Shown: one piece after another, positions 1 through 6,981 of the stretch
How the letters are laid out: each line of letters opens with the position of its first letter
Position numbering within the stretch: the stretch's first letter is position 1
From: Aquitalea sp.
Lineage (GTDB): Bacteria; Pseudomonadota; Gammaproteobacteria; Burkholderiales; Chromobacteriaceae
Length of the DNA: 9,469 nt
NCBI GenBank assembly: GCA_019232735.1
Contig: JAFANL010000145.1
Coordinates: 1 to 9,469, forward strand
Reading direction: 5' to 3'
Notes under the pieces: generated by a model
The model's database searches: none
What the model was told of the DNA's origin: nothing
What the model saw: the letters and a program-made list of their open reading frames with translations, nothing else
Translations under genes and position numbers: made by a program

Positions 1-233
1 CGATAGCCACGATTGACCTGAACCTGGCCATGATCATCAATCCAGCAGACACGAAACAGGATGATGCGTTCGGGTTCGATCAATCTCTCCAGCAGGGCGT
101 GCCCGGTGTAGCGGGGGTGTTGCTGCAGGAAGGGAGCAAGGCTGCCGAGCACTTCCGTCACAGCCTGCAGGTATTCGGTTTGTCCGGGGTTGTGTTGGGC
201 AAGATGGGTCAGAAATTCGTTCAGCTTGATCAT
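1..233 (-). CDS. gdhA: NADP-specific glutamate dehydrogenase, N-terminal part (cut by window edge)
   Basis: The minus strand from the ATG at 233 is open to the window edge and encodes 77 residues beginning MIKLNEFLTHLAQHNPGQTE. Motifs LLERLIEPERII and FRVCWIDD followed by VQVNR match the N-terminus of hexameric NADP-dependent GdhA as I remember it from E. coli (LLERLVEPERVIQFRVVWVDD, IQVNRAWR). The family makes glutamate from 2-oxoglutarate and ammonium in the cytoplasm, using NADPH. Only the oligomerisation/N-terminal segment is present; the catalytic lysine and nucleotide-binding fold lie outside the window. The start agrees with the usual family N-terminus, although the ribosome binding site in front of it is weak. 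It is divergent from rmuC, with about 250 bp of shared upstream DNA. No frame damage is visible. Confidence 0.9.
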   Translation of the reverse strand, partial: MIKLNEFLTHLAQHNPGQTEYLQAVTEVLGSLAPFLQQHPRYTGHALLERLIEPERIILFRVCWIDDHGQVQVNRGY

Positions 234-317
234 GGGTCAGGAGTTCCGGTCATGCGATTGCGGCTGCGAGGTGGCTGGAGTGCCGCTTGGTGGGGACAAG
301 GCGGAAGAGCGAGGCCG

Positions 318-346
318 AGTATATAAGTGCGGGGCCAGTCTGTTGC
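318..346 (-). promoter_or_regulatory. Candidate gdhA promoter
   Basis: On the minus strand a -10-like TATACT (323-318) lies about 85 bp upstream of the gdhA start. It stands out in otherwise GC-rich DNA. The hexamer 17 bp further upstream, GCAACA (346-341), is a poor -35 match (3 of 6), so only the -10 is persuasive. An activator-dependent promoter is possible. Confidence 0.35.
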
Positions 347-414
347 CTGGCCGAGAGGGAAATGGGAAATGCCGTGAGGTCAAATCGGACAATTCGGACC
401 GTGTGAATCTTGGC

Positions 415-444
415 GAAATTTGAATTGGTACGTATTCAAATTTC
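415..444. promoter_or_regulatory. Perfect 11-bp inverted repeat, operator-like
   Basis: GAAATTTGAAT (415-425) and ATTCAAATTTC (434-444) are exact reverse complements separated by 8 bp. The repeat lies across the -35 and spacer of the predicted rmuC promoter and upstream of gdhA. There is no T-tract after it and no gene ends here, so a dimeric repressor/activator site is more likely than a terminator. The regulator is unknown to me; the symmetry would suit a TetR- or MarR-type protein. Confidence 0.55.
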
Positions 445-453
445 CGCTATGCT
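425..453 (+). promoter_or_regulatory. Candidate rmuC promoter
   Basis: TTGGTA (425-430) and TATGCT (448-453) are separated by 17 bp, each matching 4 of 6 sigma-70 consensus bases. This would start transcription around 460, about 20 nt before the rmuC ATG. The -35 lies within the inverted repeat at 415-444, so a protein bound there would be expected to block RNA polymerase. Confidence 0.45.
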
Positions 454-481
454 CTGACACTGGCCAAACAGAAAGTCATCC

Positions 482-1966
482 ATGATGATCGAATCGCTAA
501 TCAGTCTGTTGCTGGGTGGGATATTGGGCGGTGTGCTGATCCGTTATCGCATGCAGTTGCAATTCCAGCAGCAGCAACAGCAATGGCTGCAGCAGGAGTC
601 CACCTTGCAGGCCCGGCTGGAGGCTGCGCAGGACAATCTGCAACAGGCCAGGCAGCGAGAGGACGCCACGCAGCAAGAGCGGGATGAGGCGCGCCGCCAA
701 CTGAATGAAGCCCAGCAGCAAACTGCTGCGCACTGGGCCAGTCGCCAGGAACAGGGCAAGCAGCTGGAACAATTGCGCAGCGAGTGGCAGCAACAAGGCC
801 AGCAGGCGCAGCAACAAGCCAGGGAGCTGCTGCGGCTGAGTGGGCGTGAGCAGGAGCTGCTGACCCTGCTGCAACAGGAAAGACAGCAGTCTGCCGAGAA
901 GCTGGCCTTGCTGAGTGAGGCGCGCGAGGCCTTGGGCAACCAGTTCAAGGCACTGGCCAGTGACATTCTGGAAGAAAAATCCAAGCGCTTCACCGAGCAG
1001 AATCAGCAGAATATCGGCGCCATGCTGGGGCCGCTGCACGAGCGCATCCAGGGCTTTGGCAAGCTGGTACAGGATACTTACGACAAGGATTCAAAAGAAC
1101 GCCTGACGCTTGAGCACGAGTTGCGCCGCCTGCAAGAGCTGAATACCCGGCTGAATCAGGACGCAGTGGCGCTGACCCAGGCGCTGACCGGGGCCAGCAA
1201 CAAGACCCAGGGCGGCTGGGGTGAAATGGTGCTGGAAAAAGTACTGGAAACCTCCGGTCTGACCCGTGATCGGGAATACCGGATACAGGTGTCCGATGTG
1301 GTGGAGACCGAAGACGGGCTCAAGCGCTACCAGCCGGACGTGGTGATTGATCTGCCCGAGGGCAAGCAGCTGGTGGTGGACTCCAAGGTCAGCCTCAATG
1401 CCTATGTGCGCTATGTGGCGGCCACCGATGAGGCCGTGCGTGAACTGGAACTGAAGGCCCACAGTGCCGCCATTCGCCAGCATATCCGCAGCCTGTCGGA
1501 AAAACGCTACCAGGACTTGTACCGGCTCAATACCGTGGATTTCGTTTTCATGTTCATCCCGGTGGAGCCCGCCTATCTGCTGGCCGTGCAGCATGACATG
1601 AGCTTGTTCAACGAGGCATTCGAGCGCCGCATCATGATTGTCGGCCCCAGTACCTTGTTGGCGACCCTGCGCACCGTGGCCAGCATCTGGCGCTACGAAT
1701 ACCAGAACCAGAATGCCCAGGAGATTGCCCGCCAGAGCGGGGCCATGTACGACAAGCTGGCCGGCTTTGTCGGCAATATGGAAAAGCTGGGCAGGCAGCT
1801 GGACGGCAGTCGGGATATTTTTGCCGATGCCATGAAGCAGCTGTCCAGTGGTCGGGGCAATCTGCTGTCCAGCGCCGAACGGCTGCGCAAGATGGGCATC
1901 AAGCATAACAAGCAGCTGCCCGGACATTTGCTGACGGATGAGGCGGATGATGCGCAGACGGAGTAG
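482..1966 (+). CDS. rmuC: RmuC family DNA recombination-limiting protein
   Basis: This 494-residue protein is close to the usual RmuC length. RmuC is implicated in limiting inversions at short inverted repeats and has a predicted PD-(D/E)XK nuclease-like core. Layout: an N-terminal membrane segment (about residues 4-22), a Gln/Glu/Arg-rich coiled coil (about 25-170), then the RmuC domain. The domain shows GGWGEMVLEKVLE (244-256), PDVVIDLP (285-292), VVDSKVSL (298-305, with the Asp and Asp-Ser-Lys of the nuclease-like core), VEPAYLLAV (361-369) and the conserved block at 387-416 containing LRTVASIWRYE. Two ATGs are adjacent (482 and 485) and either may be used; the Shine-Dalgarno is weak. The CAG/CAA-rich coiled-coil DNA produces long open antisense frames that are artefacts. 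It probably has its own promoter and is divergent from gdhA. The reaction in vivo is not well established for the family. Confidence 0.93.
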   Translation: MMIESLISLLLGGILGGVLIRYRMQLQFQQQQQQWLQQESTLQARLEAAQDNLQQARQREDATQQERDEARRQLNEAQQQTAAHWASRQEQGKQLEQLRSEWQQQGQQAQQQARELLRLSGREQELLTLLQQERQQSAEKLALLSEAREALGNQFKALASDILEEKSKRFTEQNQQNIGAMLGPLHERIQGFGKLVQDTYDKDSKERLTLEHELRRLQELNTRLNQDAVALTQALTGASNKTQGGWGEMVLEKVLETSGLTRDREYRIQVSDVVETEDGLKRYQPDVVIDLPEGKQLVVDSKVSLNAYVRYVAATDEAVRELELKAHSAAIRQHIRSLSEKRYQDLYRLNTVDFVFMFIPVEPAYLLAVQHDMSLFNEAFERRIMIVGPSTLLATLRTVASIWRYEYQNQNAQEIARQSGAMYDKLAGFVGNMEKLGRQLDGSRDIFADAMKQLSSGRGNLLSSAERLRKMGIKHNKQLPGHLLTDEADDAQTE

Positions 1967-1987
1967 GCCGGATGCGTCTGCCGGGGG

Positions 1988-2015
1988 TGAACAATTCCTG
2001 GCAAATGGTTAAGAT
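1988..2015 (+). promoter_or_regulatory. Candidate promoter for the 84-aa gene
   Basis: TGAACA (1988-1993) and TAAGAT (2010-2015) are spaced by 16 bp, each matching 4 of 6 consensus bases. They lie in the 115-bp gap between rmuC and the next start codon, and I see no clear terminator after rmuC, so read-through is also possible. Confidence 0.35.
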
Positions 2016-2081
2016 AGCGCCCAGTCAGACATGAAGCAGTGTCGCCACCTTGCGGCCTGCCTTAATAACAGGAGTAACGAT

Positions 2082-2336
2082 ATGGTGTTCTTCAAGGTTC
2101 CGATGCGCAATTCCAGCGAATGGGAAAAAATGTATGACTTCATCGTGGTGGAAATGAAATCCGCCGACGAACTGGACGATGTACTGTCTGCCACCCTGTA
2201 CGATGTTTTCGGTGAATTCGACGACGAGCAACCGGAACACTGGCAGCCGCAACAGCTGACGCTGGAACAGGCACTGGCTTCCGGCTGGCCCATTTTCAGC
2301 TATGCCATGTATCAGCGCGAAAAAGACATCGCCTGA
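2082..2336 (+). CDS. Small acidic protein of unknown function (84 aa)
   Basis: I do not recognise a named family. The protein begins MVFFKVPMRNSSEWEKMYDF, is rich in Asp and Glu (an acidic stretch at about 46-52, EFDDEQPE), has several aromatic residues, and ends in WPIFSYAMYQREKD. It has no signal peptide or membrane segment, so it is probably cytosolic. The start is set at 2082 because AGGAG (2070-2074) lies 7 nt upstream; the frame is open to an ATG at 2031, but that one has no ribosome binding site. A strong hairpin terminator follows it directly and a possible promoter precedes it, so it looks like a one-gene transcription unit. The good start signal, its own terminator and a codon pattern like its neighbours argue for a real gene. 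A role cannot be inferred. Confidence 0.8.
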   Translation: MVFFKVPMRNSSEWEKMYDFIVVEMKSADELDDVLSATLYDVFGEFDDEQPEHWQPQQLTLEQALASGWPIFSYAMYQREKDIA

Positions 2337-2371
2337 TCCTGCATTGCCGCTGGGCTTGCCCAGTCACACTG

Positions 2372-2411
2372 ACCCCCGCTTCGCAGGTTCATGCCTGCCA
2401 GCGGGGGTTTG
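2372..2411 (+). terminator. Rho-independent terminator after the 84-aa gene
   Basis: ACCCCCGCT (2372-2380) pairs with AGCGGGGGT (2400-2408) in a 9-bp GC-rich stem. Inside it, GCAGG and CCTGC form a second small stem. The right arm runs into TTTGTCATTT. It lies 35 bp after the stop of the small acidic gene and insulates hflX from it. Confidence 0.8.
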
Positions 2412-2473
2412 TCATTTCCATGGCGGTCAGTGCCATCGCCAGAGACGCATGCGGCTCTGGCTGGGAAGACGTT

Positions 2474-2503
2474 TCGGCAGCCGTGGTGATTTGCGGGTAA
2501 AAT
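2474..2503 (+). promoter_or_regulatory. Candidate hflX promoter
   Basis: TAAAAT (2498-2503, 5 of 6 consensus) is preceded 18 bp upstream by TCGGCA (2474-2479, 4 of 6). Transcription would start near 2510, giving a leader of under 30 nt with no strong Shine-Dalgarno before the ATG at 2538. Confidence 0.45.
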
Positions 2504-2537
2504 CCCGGCTTGTTACCAGCTAAAGCAATCTGATCGC

Positions 2538-3926
2538 ATGCAAACAGAAGTCAAAGAGAAACCCAGGTACGCCATTGTGGCGTCGGTACAGCTGCCGGAA
2601 GTCAGTGATATCGAGTTTGCCGCATCGCTGGCGGAACTGAGCGAACTGGCCAAGACGCTGGGTTTCCGGGTGGTACACACCTTTGTACAAAAGCGTAACA
2701 GCTTCGACCGCACGGCCTATCTGGGCGTGGGCAAGCTGGAAGAAATCCATATGTATGTCAACCGGGGTCTGCGTGCGGATGAGCTGGACGATGCCCCGAT
2801 ACGGCTGGATCCGTCTGCCATCGACATCGACGTGCTCTTGGTGGATCACGAAATCTCGCCTTCCCAGGCGCGCAATCTGGAGCTGGCGGTCGGTTGCGAG
2901 GTTATGGACCGGACCATGGTGATCCTGGAGATTTTCCACCGCAATGCCCGTTCGCGTGCAGCCAAGGCGCAGGTGGAAATTGCCCGCCTGGGTTATATGG
3001 CACCGCGTTTGCGAGAGGCGGCCAAGCTGGCTGGTCCGCAAGGCCGGCAGCGTAGCGGCATGGGCGGGCGGGGTGCGGGTGAGTCGCACACCGAACTGGA
3101 CCGCCGCAAGGTGCGTGACCGCATCGCCGAATTGCAGCGCGAAATCCAGACCATGGAGCTGGAGCGCAAGACCCAGCGCGCACGCCGGATGGAGCGGCAG
3201 GGTCATGGCCTGGCCGGGGTGTCGCTGGTGGGGTATACCAATGCCGGCAAATCCACGCTGATGCGGGCGCTGACCAGCAGTGAAGTGCTGGTCGCCAACA
3301 AGCTATTTGCCACCCTGGATACCACGGTGCGCGCCATTTACCCGGAAAGTGTGCCGCGTGTGCTGGTGAGCGATACCGTGGGTTTCATCAAGAACCTGCC
3401 GCACGGCCTGGTGGCCTCCTTCAAGTCCACGCTGGAAGAAGCGCTGGATGCCGGCCTGCTGCTGCATGTCATCGATGCCAGCGATCCCGGCTTCGAGCGT
3501 CAACTGGAAGTGACCGACACCGTGTTGCATGAAATCGGTGCCGATGAGGTGCCTAGGCTGCGGGTGTTCAACAAGATCGATCATGTCGGTGATGCGGCTA
3601 GCCAGGCAGAGTGGACTGCCGAACTGCAACAGCGCTATCCCGATTGCGTGGTGATGAGTGCGCTGAATCCCGCGAGTGTAGCCAGCTTGCGCGAGCGCAT
3701 CGTGGCCTTTTTCCGGCAGGATCTGCAGGAAGATGAAGTGCTACTGCCGTGGTCGGCCCAGCAGTTGCGTGGCGAAATTTTCAGCCACTGCCAGGTGCTG
3801 GAGGAACGGACTGCGGAAGAGGGAAGCTGGTTCCGGGTGCGCGGTGAGCCGGAGCAACTGCGGCGCCTGCATGAGCAACTCAATCCGGGTTCCGGTGGTC
3901 GGGAAAAGGAATACTGGGAAGTCTGA
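2538..3926 (+). CDS. hflX: Ribosome-associated GTPase HflX
   Basis: HflX is a GTPase that binds the 50S subunit and splits stalled or stress-arrested 70S ribosomes. This 462-residue copy has the N-terminal HflX domain with GVGKLEE (63-69) and VDHEISPSQARNLE (102-115), the conserved linker AKAQVEIARLGYMAPRL (142-158) with ELDRRKVRDRI (186-196), and a full G domain: G1 GYTNAGKST (232-240), G3 DTVGF (279-283), G4 NKID (345-348), G5 SAL (374-376). A C-terminal domain follows to residue 462. It is somewhat longer than the E. coli protein (about 426 aa), partly through extra residues at about 77-97 in the N-terminal domain. The start agrees with the family, though the ribosome binding site is poor. 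In many proteobacteria hflX follows hfq; here it stands alone between two terminators, so it may be a relocated gene or a second paralogue. Confidence 0.94.
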   Translation: MQTEVKEKPRYAIVASVQLPEVSDIEFAASLAELSELAKTLGFRVVHTFVQKRNSFDRTAYLGVGKLEEIHMYVNRGLRADELDDAPIRLDPSAIDIDVLLVDHEISPSQARNLELAVGCEVMDRTMVILEIFHRNARSRAAKAQVEIARLGYMAPRLREAAKLAGPQGRQRSGMGGRGAGESHTELDRRKVRDRIAELQREIQTMELERKTQRARRMERQGHGLAGVSLVGYTNAGKSTLMRALTSSEVLVANKLFATLDTTVRAIYPESVPRVLVSDTVGFIKNLPHGLVASFKSTLEEALDAGLLLHVIDASDPGFERQLEVTDTVLHEIGADEVPRLRVFNKIDHVGDAASQAEWTAELQQRYPDCVVMSALNPASVASLRERIVAFFRQDLQEDEVLLPWSAQQLRGEIFSHCQVLEERTAEEGSWFRVRGEPEQLRRLHEQLNPGSGGREKEYWEV

Positions 3927-3952
3927 CCCGCAGGCTGGACGCGCTGGTCATG

Positions 3953-3986
3953 AACAAGGCCCAAGCCATCCGGCATGGGCCTTGTT
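3953..3986. terminator. Bidirectional terminator between hflX and modE
   Basis: AACAAGGCCCA (3953-3963) and TGGGCCTTGTT (3976-3986) are perfect 11-bp complements. GCC-ATCC-GGC can pair inside the loop. Both arms end in a TTGTT tract in their own direction, and the hairpin sits between two convergent genes, so it can serve hflX and the mod operon. The U-tracts are short. Confidence 0.75.
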
Positions 3987-4006
3987 GCGTGTGTGCCTGG
4001 TCTTGA

Positions 4007-4813
4007 TCAGCCTGGCACACCCAGAATCACGCTGGATGCCTTGAAGACGGCAATGGCCCGGCTGCCCGGCTGCAAGTCCATATCCTGGGCGCTGGCATTG
4101 GTGATGATGGCGGCAATGCTGCTGCCGGGGGCCAGTTCCAGCACCACTTCGGTATTCACCGCGCCGGCCAGCAGGCGGCTCACTGTGCCGCGCAACTGAT
4201 TGCGTGCCGACAGACGCATGCCATCGTCACCGGAACCGATGATGACGGACGATGCCTTGATCAGGGCATAGGCACTGCCCCCGACCGCCAGCCCCAGTGT
4301 GGCCACACTGTCCTGGGTGACCACCGCCACCAGGCGCAGGCCTTCTGCCACCTCCAGTTCCACCTCGTCGTTGACTGCACCGCTCTTGATGGCAACTACC
4401 TTGCCCAGAAACTGGTTGCGCGCGCTGGTTTTCATACTCATGCCTCCCAATAACAATAGATCGTCCGCCAGGCCGCTGGCCTGACGTTGCAGATTATGCA
4501 GGAATTGCTGGTGTTCCCGCTCGATGAGCTGGTAATTCGTCACCAGCTGTTGGCCACGTGCCGTCAGCCGGGTGCCACCGCCACCTTTGCCGCCAGCCAG
4601 TCGTTCCACCAATGCCTCGCCAGCCAGATTGTTCATGTGATCAATGGCATCCCATGCTGCCTTATAGCTGATTTTGACGGCCTTGGCTGCCTGCGTGATG
4701 GAGCCGCTGTGTGCGATCTGTGCCAGCAAGGCCAGATGTTGCGGGCTGCCAAACTTCTCGCCGGCCATGCTCAGCCAGAGCGCACCTTGCAAGGTGAGTT
4801 GCTTGTCAGTCAT
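4007..4813 (-). CDS. modE: Molybdate-responsive transcriptional regulator ModE
   Basis: This 268-residue protein has the full ModE layout. An N-terminal winged helix-turn-helix contains GSITQAAKAVKISYKAAWDA (37-56). A linker helix follows, then two tandem Mop/TOBE molybdate-binding domains, each with matching repeats: SARNQFLGKV (130-139) to IKASSVIIG (185-193), and SARNQLRGTV (202-211) to FKASSVILG (257-265). ModE dimers bind molybdate and then bind DNA, usually repressing modABC. The ATG overlaps the modC stop as ATGA, with AGGAG 8 nt before the start, so translation is coupled to the transporter. Placing modE last in the mod operon differs from E. coli, where it is transcribed separately; a ModE-box-like site in front of modA would make it autoregulated. 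Its stop lies about 20 bp before the shared terminator. Confidence 0.95.
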   Translation of the reverse strand: MTDKQLTLQGALWLSMAGEKFGSPQHLALLAQIAHSGSITQAAKAVKISYKAAWDAIDHMNNLAGEALVERLAGGKGGGGTRLTARGQQLVTNYQLIEREHQQFLHNLQRQASGLADDLLLLGGMSMKTSARNQFLGKVVAIKSGAVNDEVELEVAEGLRLVAVVTQDSVATLGLAVGGSAYALIKASSVIIGSGDDGMRLSARNQLRGTVSRLLAGAVNTEVVLELAPGSSIAAIITNASAQDMDLQPGSRAIAVFKASSVILGVPG

Positions 4814-5514
4814 GCCCTTGGCTCCTGTGCGCGGGTGGGCGCGCTTACCATACGCCCATCCTGCAGGTAAATCGTGTGCTGGCCAAAACTGCGGATGTCT
4901 TCGGCATCATGGGTGATCAGCAACATGGGGATATCCAGCCGCTGCAGCAGTTCTGCCAATTCGGTACGCAATTGGCTGCGTAGTGCGGGGTCCAGTGCCG
5001 AGAACGGCTCGTCCAGCAGCAGTGCGCGCGGCTTGGCCACCAGTGCGCGGGCCAGTGCAGTACGCTGGCGTTGTCCGCCGGACAGGGTGGCAGGCAGTTG
5101 ATCGGATTGGGCGTTCAGGCCAAATGCCTCCAGCCAGTAATCCACGGCTGCGCTGCGATGGCGACGGGCAGGGTTGAACCAGCCGCGCTGCAGTCCGAAG
5201 CCGATGTTTTGCCGCACCGTCAGGTGTGGAAACAAGGCGTAATCCTGAAACAGATAACCCAGTTGGCGTTGCTGCGGGCTAAGGTGGATGCGATTGCTGC
5301 TGTCGAACAGGCTGCGACCATCCAGCCGGATATGCCCGGCATCGGGGCGACTCAGACCGGCAATCGCACGCAGCAACATGCTTTTACCGGCACCGGAAGG
5401 GCCATGCACCACCAGTTGCTGGCTGTGGCTGCGGATGCTGATGTCCAGTTCGAAACTGCGGCTGCCACTGCGCAAGGTCTGGCGGATGGAAAGATCGAAA
5501 CGGGTTGTGCTCAT
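4810..5514 (-). CDS. modC: Molybdate ABC transporter ATP-binding protein ModC, short form
   Basis: This is the cytoplasmic ATPase that drives molybdate import. All ABC motifs are present: Walker A GPSGAGKS (38-45), Q-loop in LFQDYALFP (Gln90), signature LSGGQRQR (144-151), Walker B LLLDEP (165-170), D-loop SALD and the switch His202 in ITHD. It stops at 234 residues, whereas E. coli ModC has about 352 and carries a C-terminal Mop/TOBE domain. Here the protein ends soon after the nucleotide-binding domain, with no degenerate remainder because modE begins at once. The start codon follows the modB stop after one base (TGACATG), with GGAG 7 nt upstream. Molybdate specificity is inferred from its neighbours; the ATPase family is certain. 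Confidence 0.93.
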   Translation of the reverse strand: MSTTRFDLSIRQTLRSGSRSFELDISIRSHSQQLVVHGPSGAGKSMLLRAIAGLSRPDAGHIRLDGRSLFDSSNRIHLSPQQRQLGYLFQDYALFPHLTVRQNIGFGLQRGWFNPARRHRSAAVDYWLEAFGLNAQSDQLPATLSGGQRQRTALARALVAKPRALLLDEPFSALDPALRSQLRTELAELLQRLDIPMLLITHDAEDIRSFGQHTIYLQDGRMVSAPTRAQEPRA

Positions 5515-5515
5515 G

Positions 5516-6202
5516 TCAGCGCTCCATCAGGCGTCCAGGAGCCAGGCGTCCGGCCAGCAGCAATACCAGTACGCAGACGGCAGACGTGGCCAATACCAGC
5601 AGGTTGGCACTGTCGTCCTGGCCGGCTTGTACTGCTTCGTAAATCGCAACCGACAAGGTCTGGGTCTTGCCGGGAATGCTGCCGGCCACCATCAGCGTGG
5701 CACCGAATTCACCCAGGGCGCGGGCAAAGGCCAGCAACAGGCCAGCCAGGATGCCGCGCCAGGCCAGTGGCAAGGTGATGCGGAAGAAAATGCCGATTTC
5801 CGAAATCCCCAGCACCCGCCCGGCTTGTTCCAGCTGGCCATCCACGGCTTCGAAAGCGGCGCGGGCTGGTTTGTACACCAGCGGGAAGGCAACCAGCGCT
5901 GCCGCAATCACTGCGCCTTGCCAGGTGAAGATCAGGTTGATGCCGAATGTTTGCTGCAACCATCCTCCCAGCACGCCACGGCGCCCCAGCAGCGTCAGCA
6001 GGTAATAGCCCAGCACGGTGGGTGGCATCACCATTGGCAGCGTCAGCAGGGTGTCCAGCACATTGCGACCGGGAAAGCGGCCACGTGCCAGCAGCAAGCC
6101 TACGCCCACGCCAAACAGCAGGTTGAGCAAAGTAGCGCAACCGGCCACGCGCAAGGAAAGCAATAGCGCCGTCCAGGCCGGATCAGCAAACCAGTCAGGC
6201 AT
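5516..6202 (-). CDS. modB: Molybdate ABC transporter permease ModB
   Basis: This 228-residue integral membrane protein of the inner membrane forms the molybdate channel with ModC. It has several hydrophobic segments (about 12-38, 48-72, 95-112, 146-165 and 198-220). The ABC-permease coupling loop lies at 125-145, with EQAGRVLGIS and a final ITLP. RALGEFGATLMVAGSIPGKT (161-180) is typical of ModB/CysT-type permeases. The frame is open further upstream to 6292, but ATG 6202 is chosen: it gives the family length and N-terminus (MPDWFADPAWTALLLSL, compare E. coli MILTDPEWQAVLLSL) and begins one base after the modA stop (TGATATG). Longer versions would overlap the end of modA. Confidence 0.94.
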   Translation of the reverse strand: MPDWFADPAWTALLLSLRVAGCATLLNLLFGVGVGLLLARGRFPGRNVLDTLLTLPMVMPPTVLGYYLLTLLGRRGVLGGWLQQTFGINLIFTWQGAVIAAALVAFPLVYKPARAAFEAVDGQLEQAGRVLGISEIGIFFRITLPLAWRGILAGLLLAFARALGEFGATLMVAGSIPGKTQTLSVAIYEAVQAGQDDSANLLVLATSAVCVLVLLLAGRLAPGRLMER

Positions 6203-6203
6203 A

Positions 6204-6953
6204 TCAGGGCTTCTGGAAACCGTAGCGGGCCAGGACTGCCTGTGCGGCCGGGGATAGCAGGTAATTGACGAAACGCTGAGCCTCGGCAGCATTGCTGCTG
6301 TTGGCGGTGCGCGCTACCGGATAGCTGATGCTCTCGTCCAGCGGTACGGTGAAGGCAATTTTCACCTTGTCAGGCATGATGCCGGCGTCGGTCTGGTAAA
6401 CAAAACCGGCCTCCACCTCGCCGCGTGCCACATAATCCAGCGACTGGCGCACATTCTGGGTGTTGATGGCCTTGGCCTCGACTGCCGGCCACAGATGTGC
6501 AAGTTCCAGGGCGCGCTTGGCATAGCGCCCCACCGGTACACTGGCCGGAACCCCGAGCGCCACATGCTTGACCGCCGGCTGTTGCAGATCGACCAGTTGC
6601 TGCAGTTTCAGCTTACTGTCGCTGGGGACAATCAGCACCAGCGCATTGCGGACAAAATCCTTGCGTTCGCTGGCATTGACCAGCTTCTGCTTGATGGCGC
6701 TGTCCATGGTTTCCTGGTCGGCCGAGGCAAATACATCCACCGGGGCCCCTTTGGCCATTTGTTGCAGCAAGGCGCCGGAAGCGCCGAAGTTGAAATTGAT
6801 CTTGCTGCCGGGATTCTTGGCTTCGAAACTCTGGGCAATATCCTTGAATGCATTGGTCAGGCTTGCGGCTGCCGAGACGGTGATTTCGCCGGCGAATACG
6901 CTGCTGCTGAGCAGCCAGCCACTGAGAGCGATGGTGAGCAATCTTGTCTGCAT
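6204..6953 (-). CDS. modA: Molybdate-binding periplasmic protein ModA
   Basis: This 249-residue periplasmic binding protein captures molybdate (and probably tungstate) for ModBC. A signal peptide covers about residues 1-21 (MQTRLLTIALSGWLLSSSVF-A), with cleavage before GEITVSAAASLTNAF. Family landmarks are AAASLTNAF (28-36; Ser31 is the likely oxyanion ligand), FGASGALLQQ (56-65; Ser59 likely second ligand), GAPVDVFASAD (69-79) and VYQTDA (185-190, with Tyr186). ATG 6953 is preferred to an upstream in-frame ATG at 6986: AGAGGA lies about 7 nt upstream and the signal peptide then begins properly. It is the first gene of modABC-modE. The ligand residues are assigned by analogy with E. coli ModA, not tested. 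Confidence 0.95.
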   Translation of the reverse strand: MQTRLLTIALSGWLLSSSVFAGEITVSAAASLTNAFKDIAQSFEAKNPGSKINFNFGASGALLQQMAKGAPVDVFASADQETMDSAIKQKLVNASERKDFVRNALVLIVPSDSKLKLQQLVDLQQPAVKHVALGVPASVPVGRYAKRALELAHLWPAVEAKAINTQNVRQSLDYVARGEVEAGFVYQTDAGIMPDKVKIAFTVPLDESISYPVARTANSSNAAEAQRFVNYLLSPAAQAVLARYGFQKP

Positions 6954-6981
6954 GGCAATTCCTCTGCTGCGGGATGAATAG

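Noticed and set aside
497..1039. Long minus-strand frames opposite the start of rmuC
   Set aside because: They mirror the CAG/CAA-rich coiled-coil codons of rmuC and translate to Leu/Gln- or Cys/Ser-rich sequence with no recognisable domain.
1091..1927. 278-codon minus-strand frame opposite the rmuC nuclease-like domain
   Set aside because: It is antisense to a conserved domain, rich in His/Gln/Gly, and has no family resemblance or start signal.
1954..1981. Possible terminator after rmuC (GCAGACG ... CGTCTGC)
   Set aside because: The stem is 7 bp with a 14-nt loop, its left arm lies within the rmuC coding sequence, and there is no T-tract.
5071..6166. Long plus-strand frames across modC and modB
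   Set aside because: They are antisense shadows of well-recognised transporter genes and have no coherent protein features.
6203..6292. Extended N-terminus for modB
   Set aside because: The extra 30 residues lie inside modA, lack a ribosome binding site and are absent from the known ModB N-terminus.
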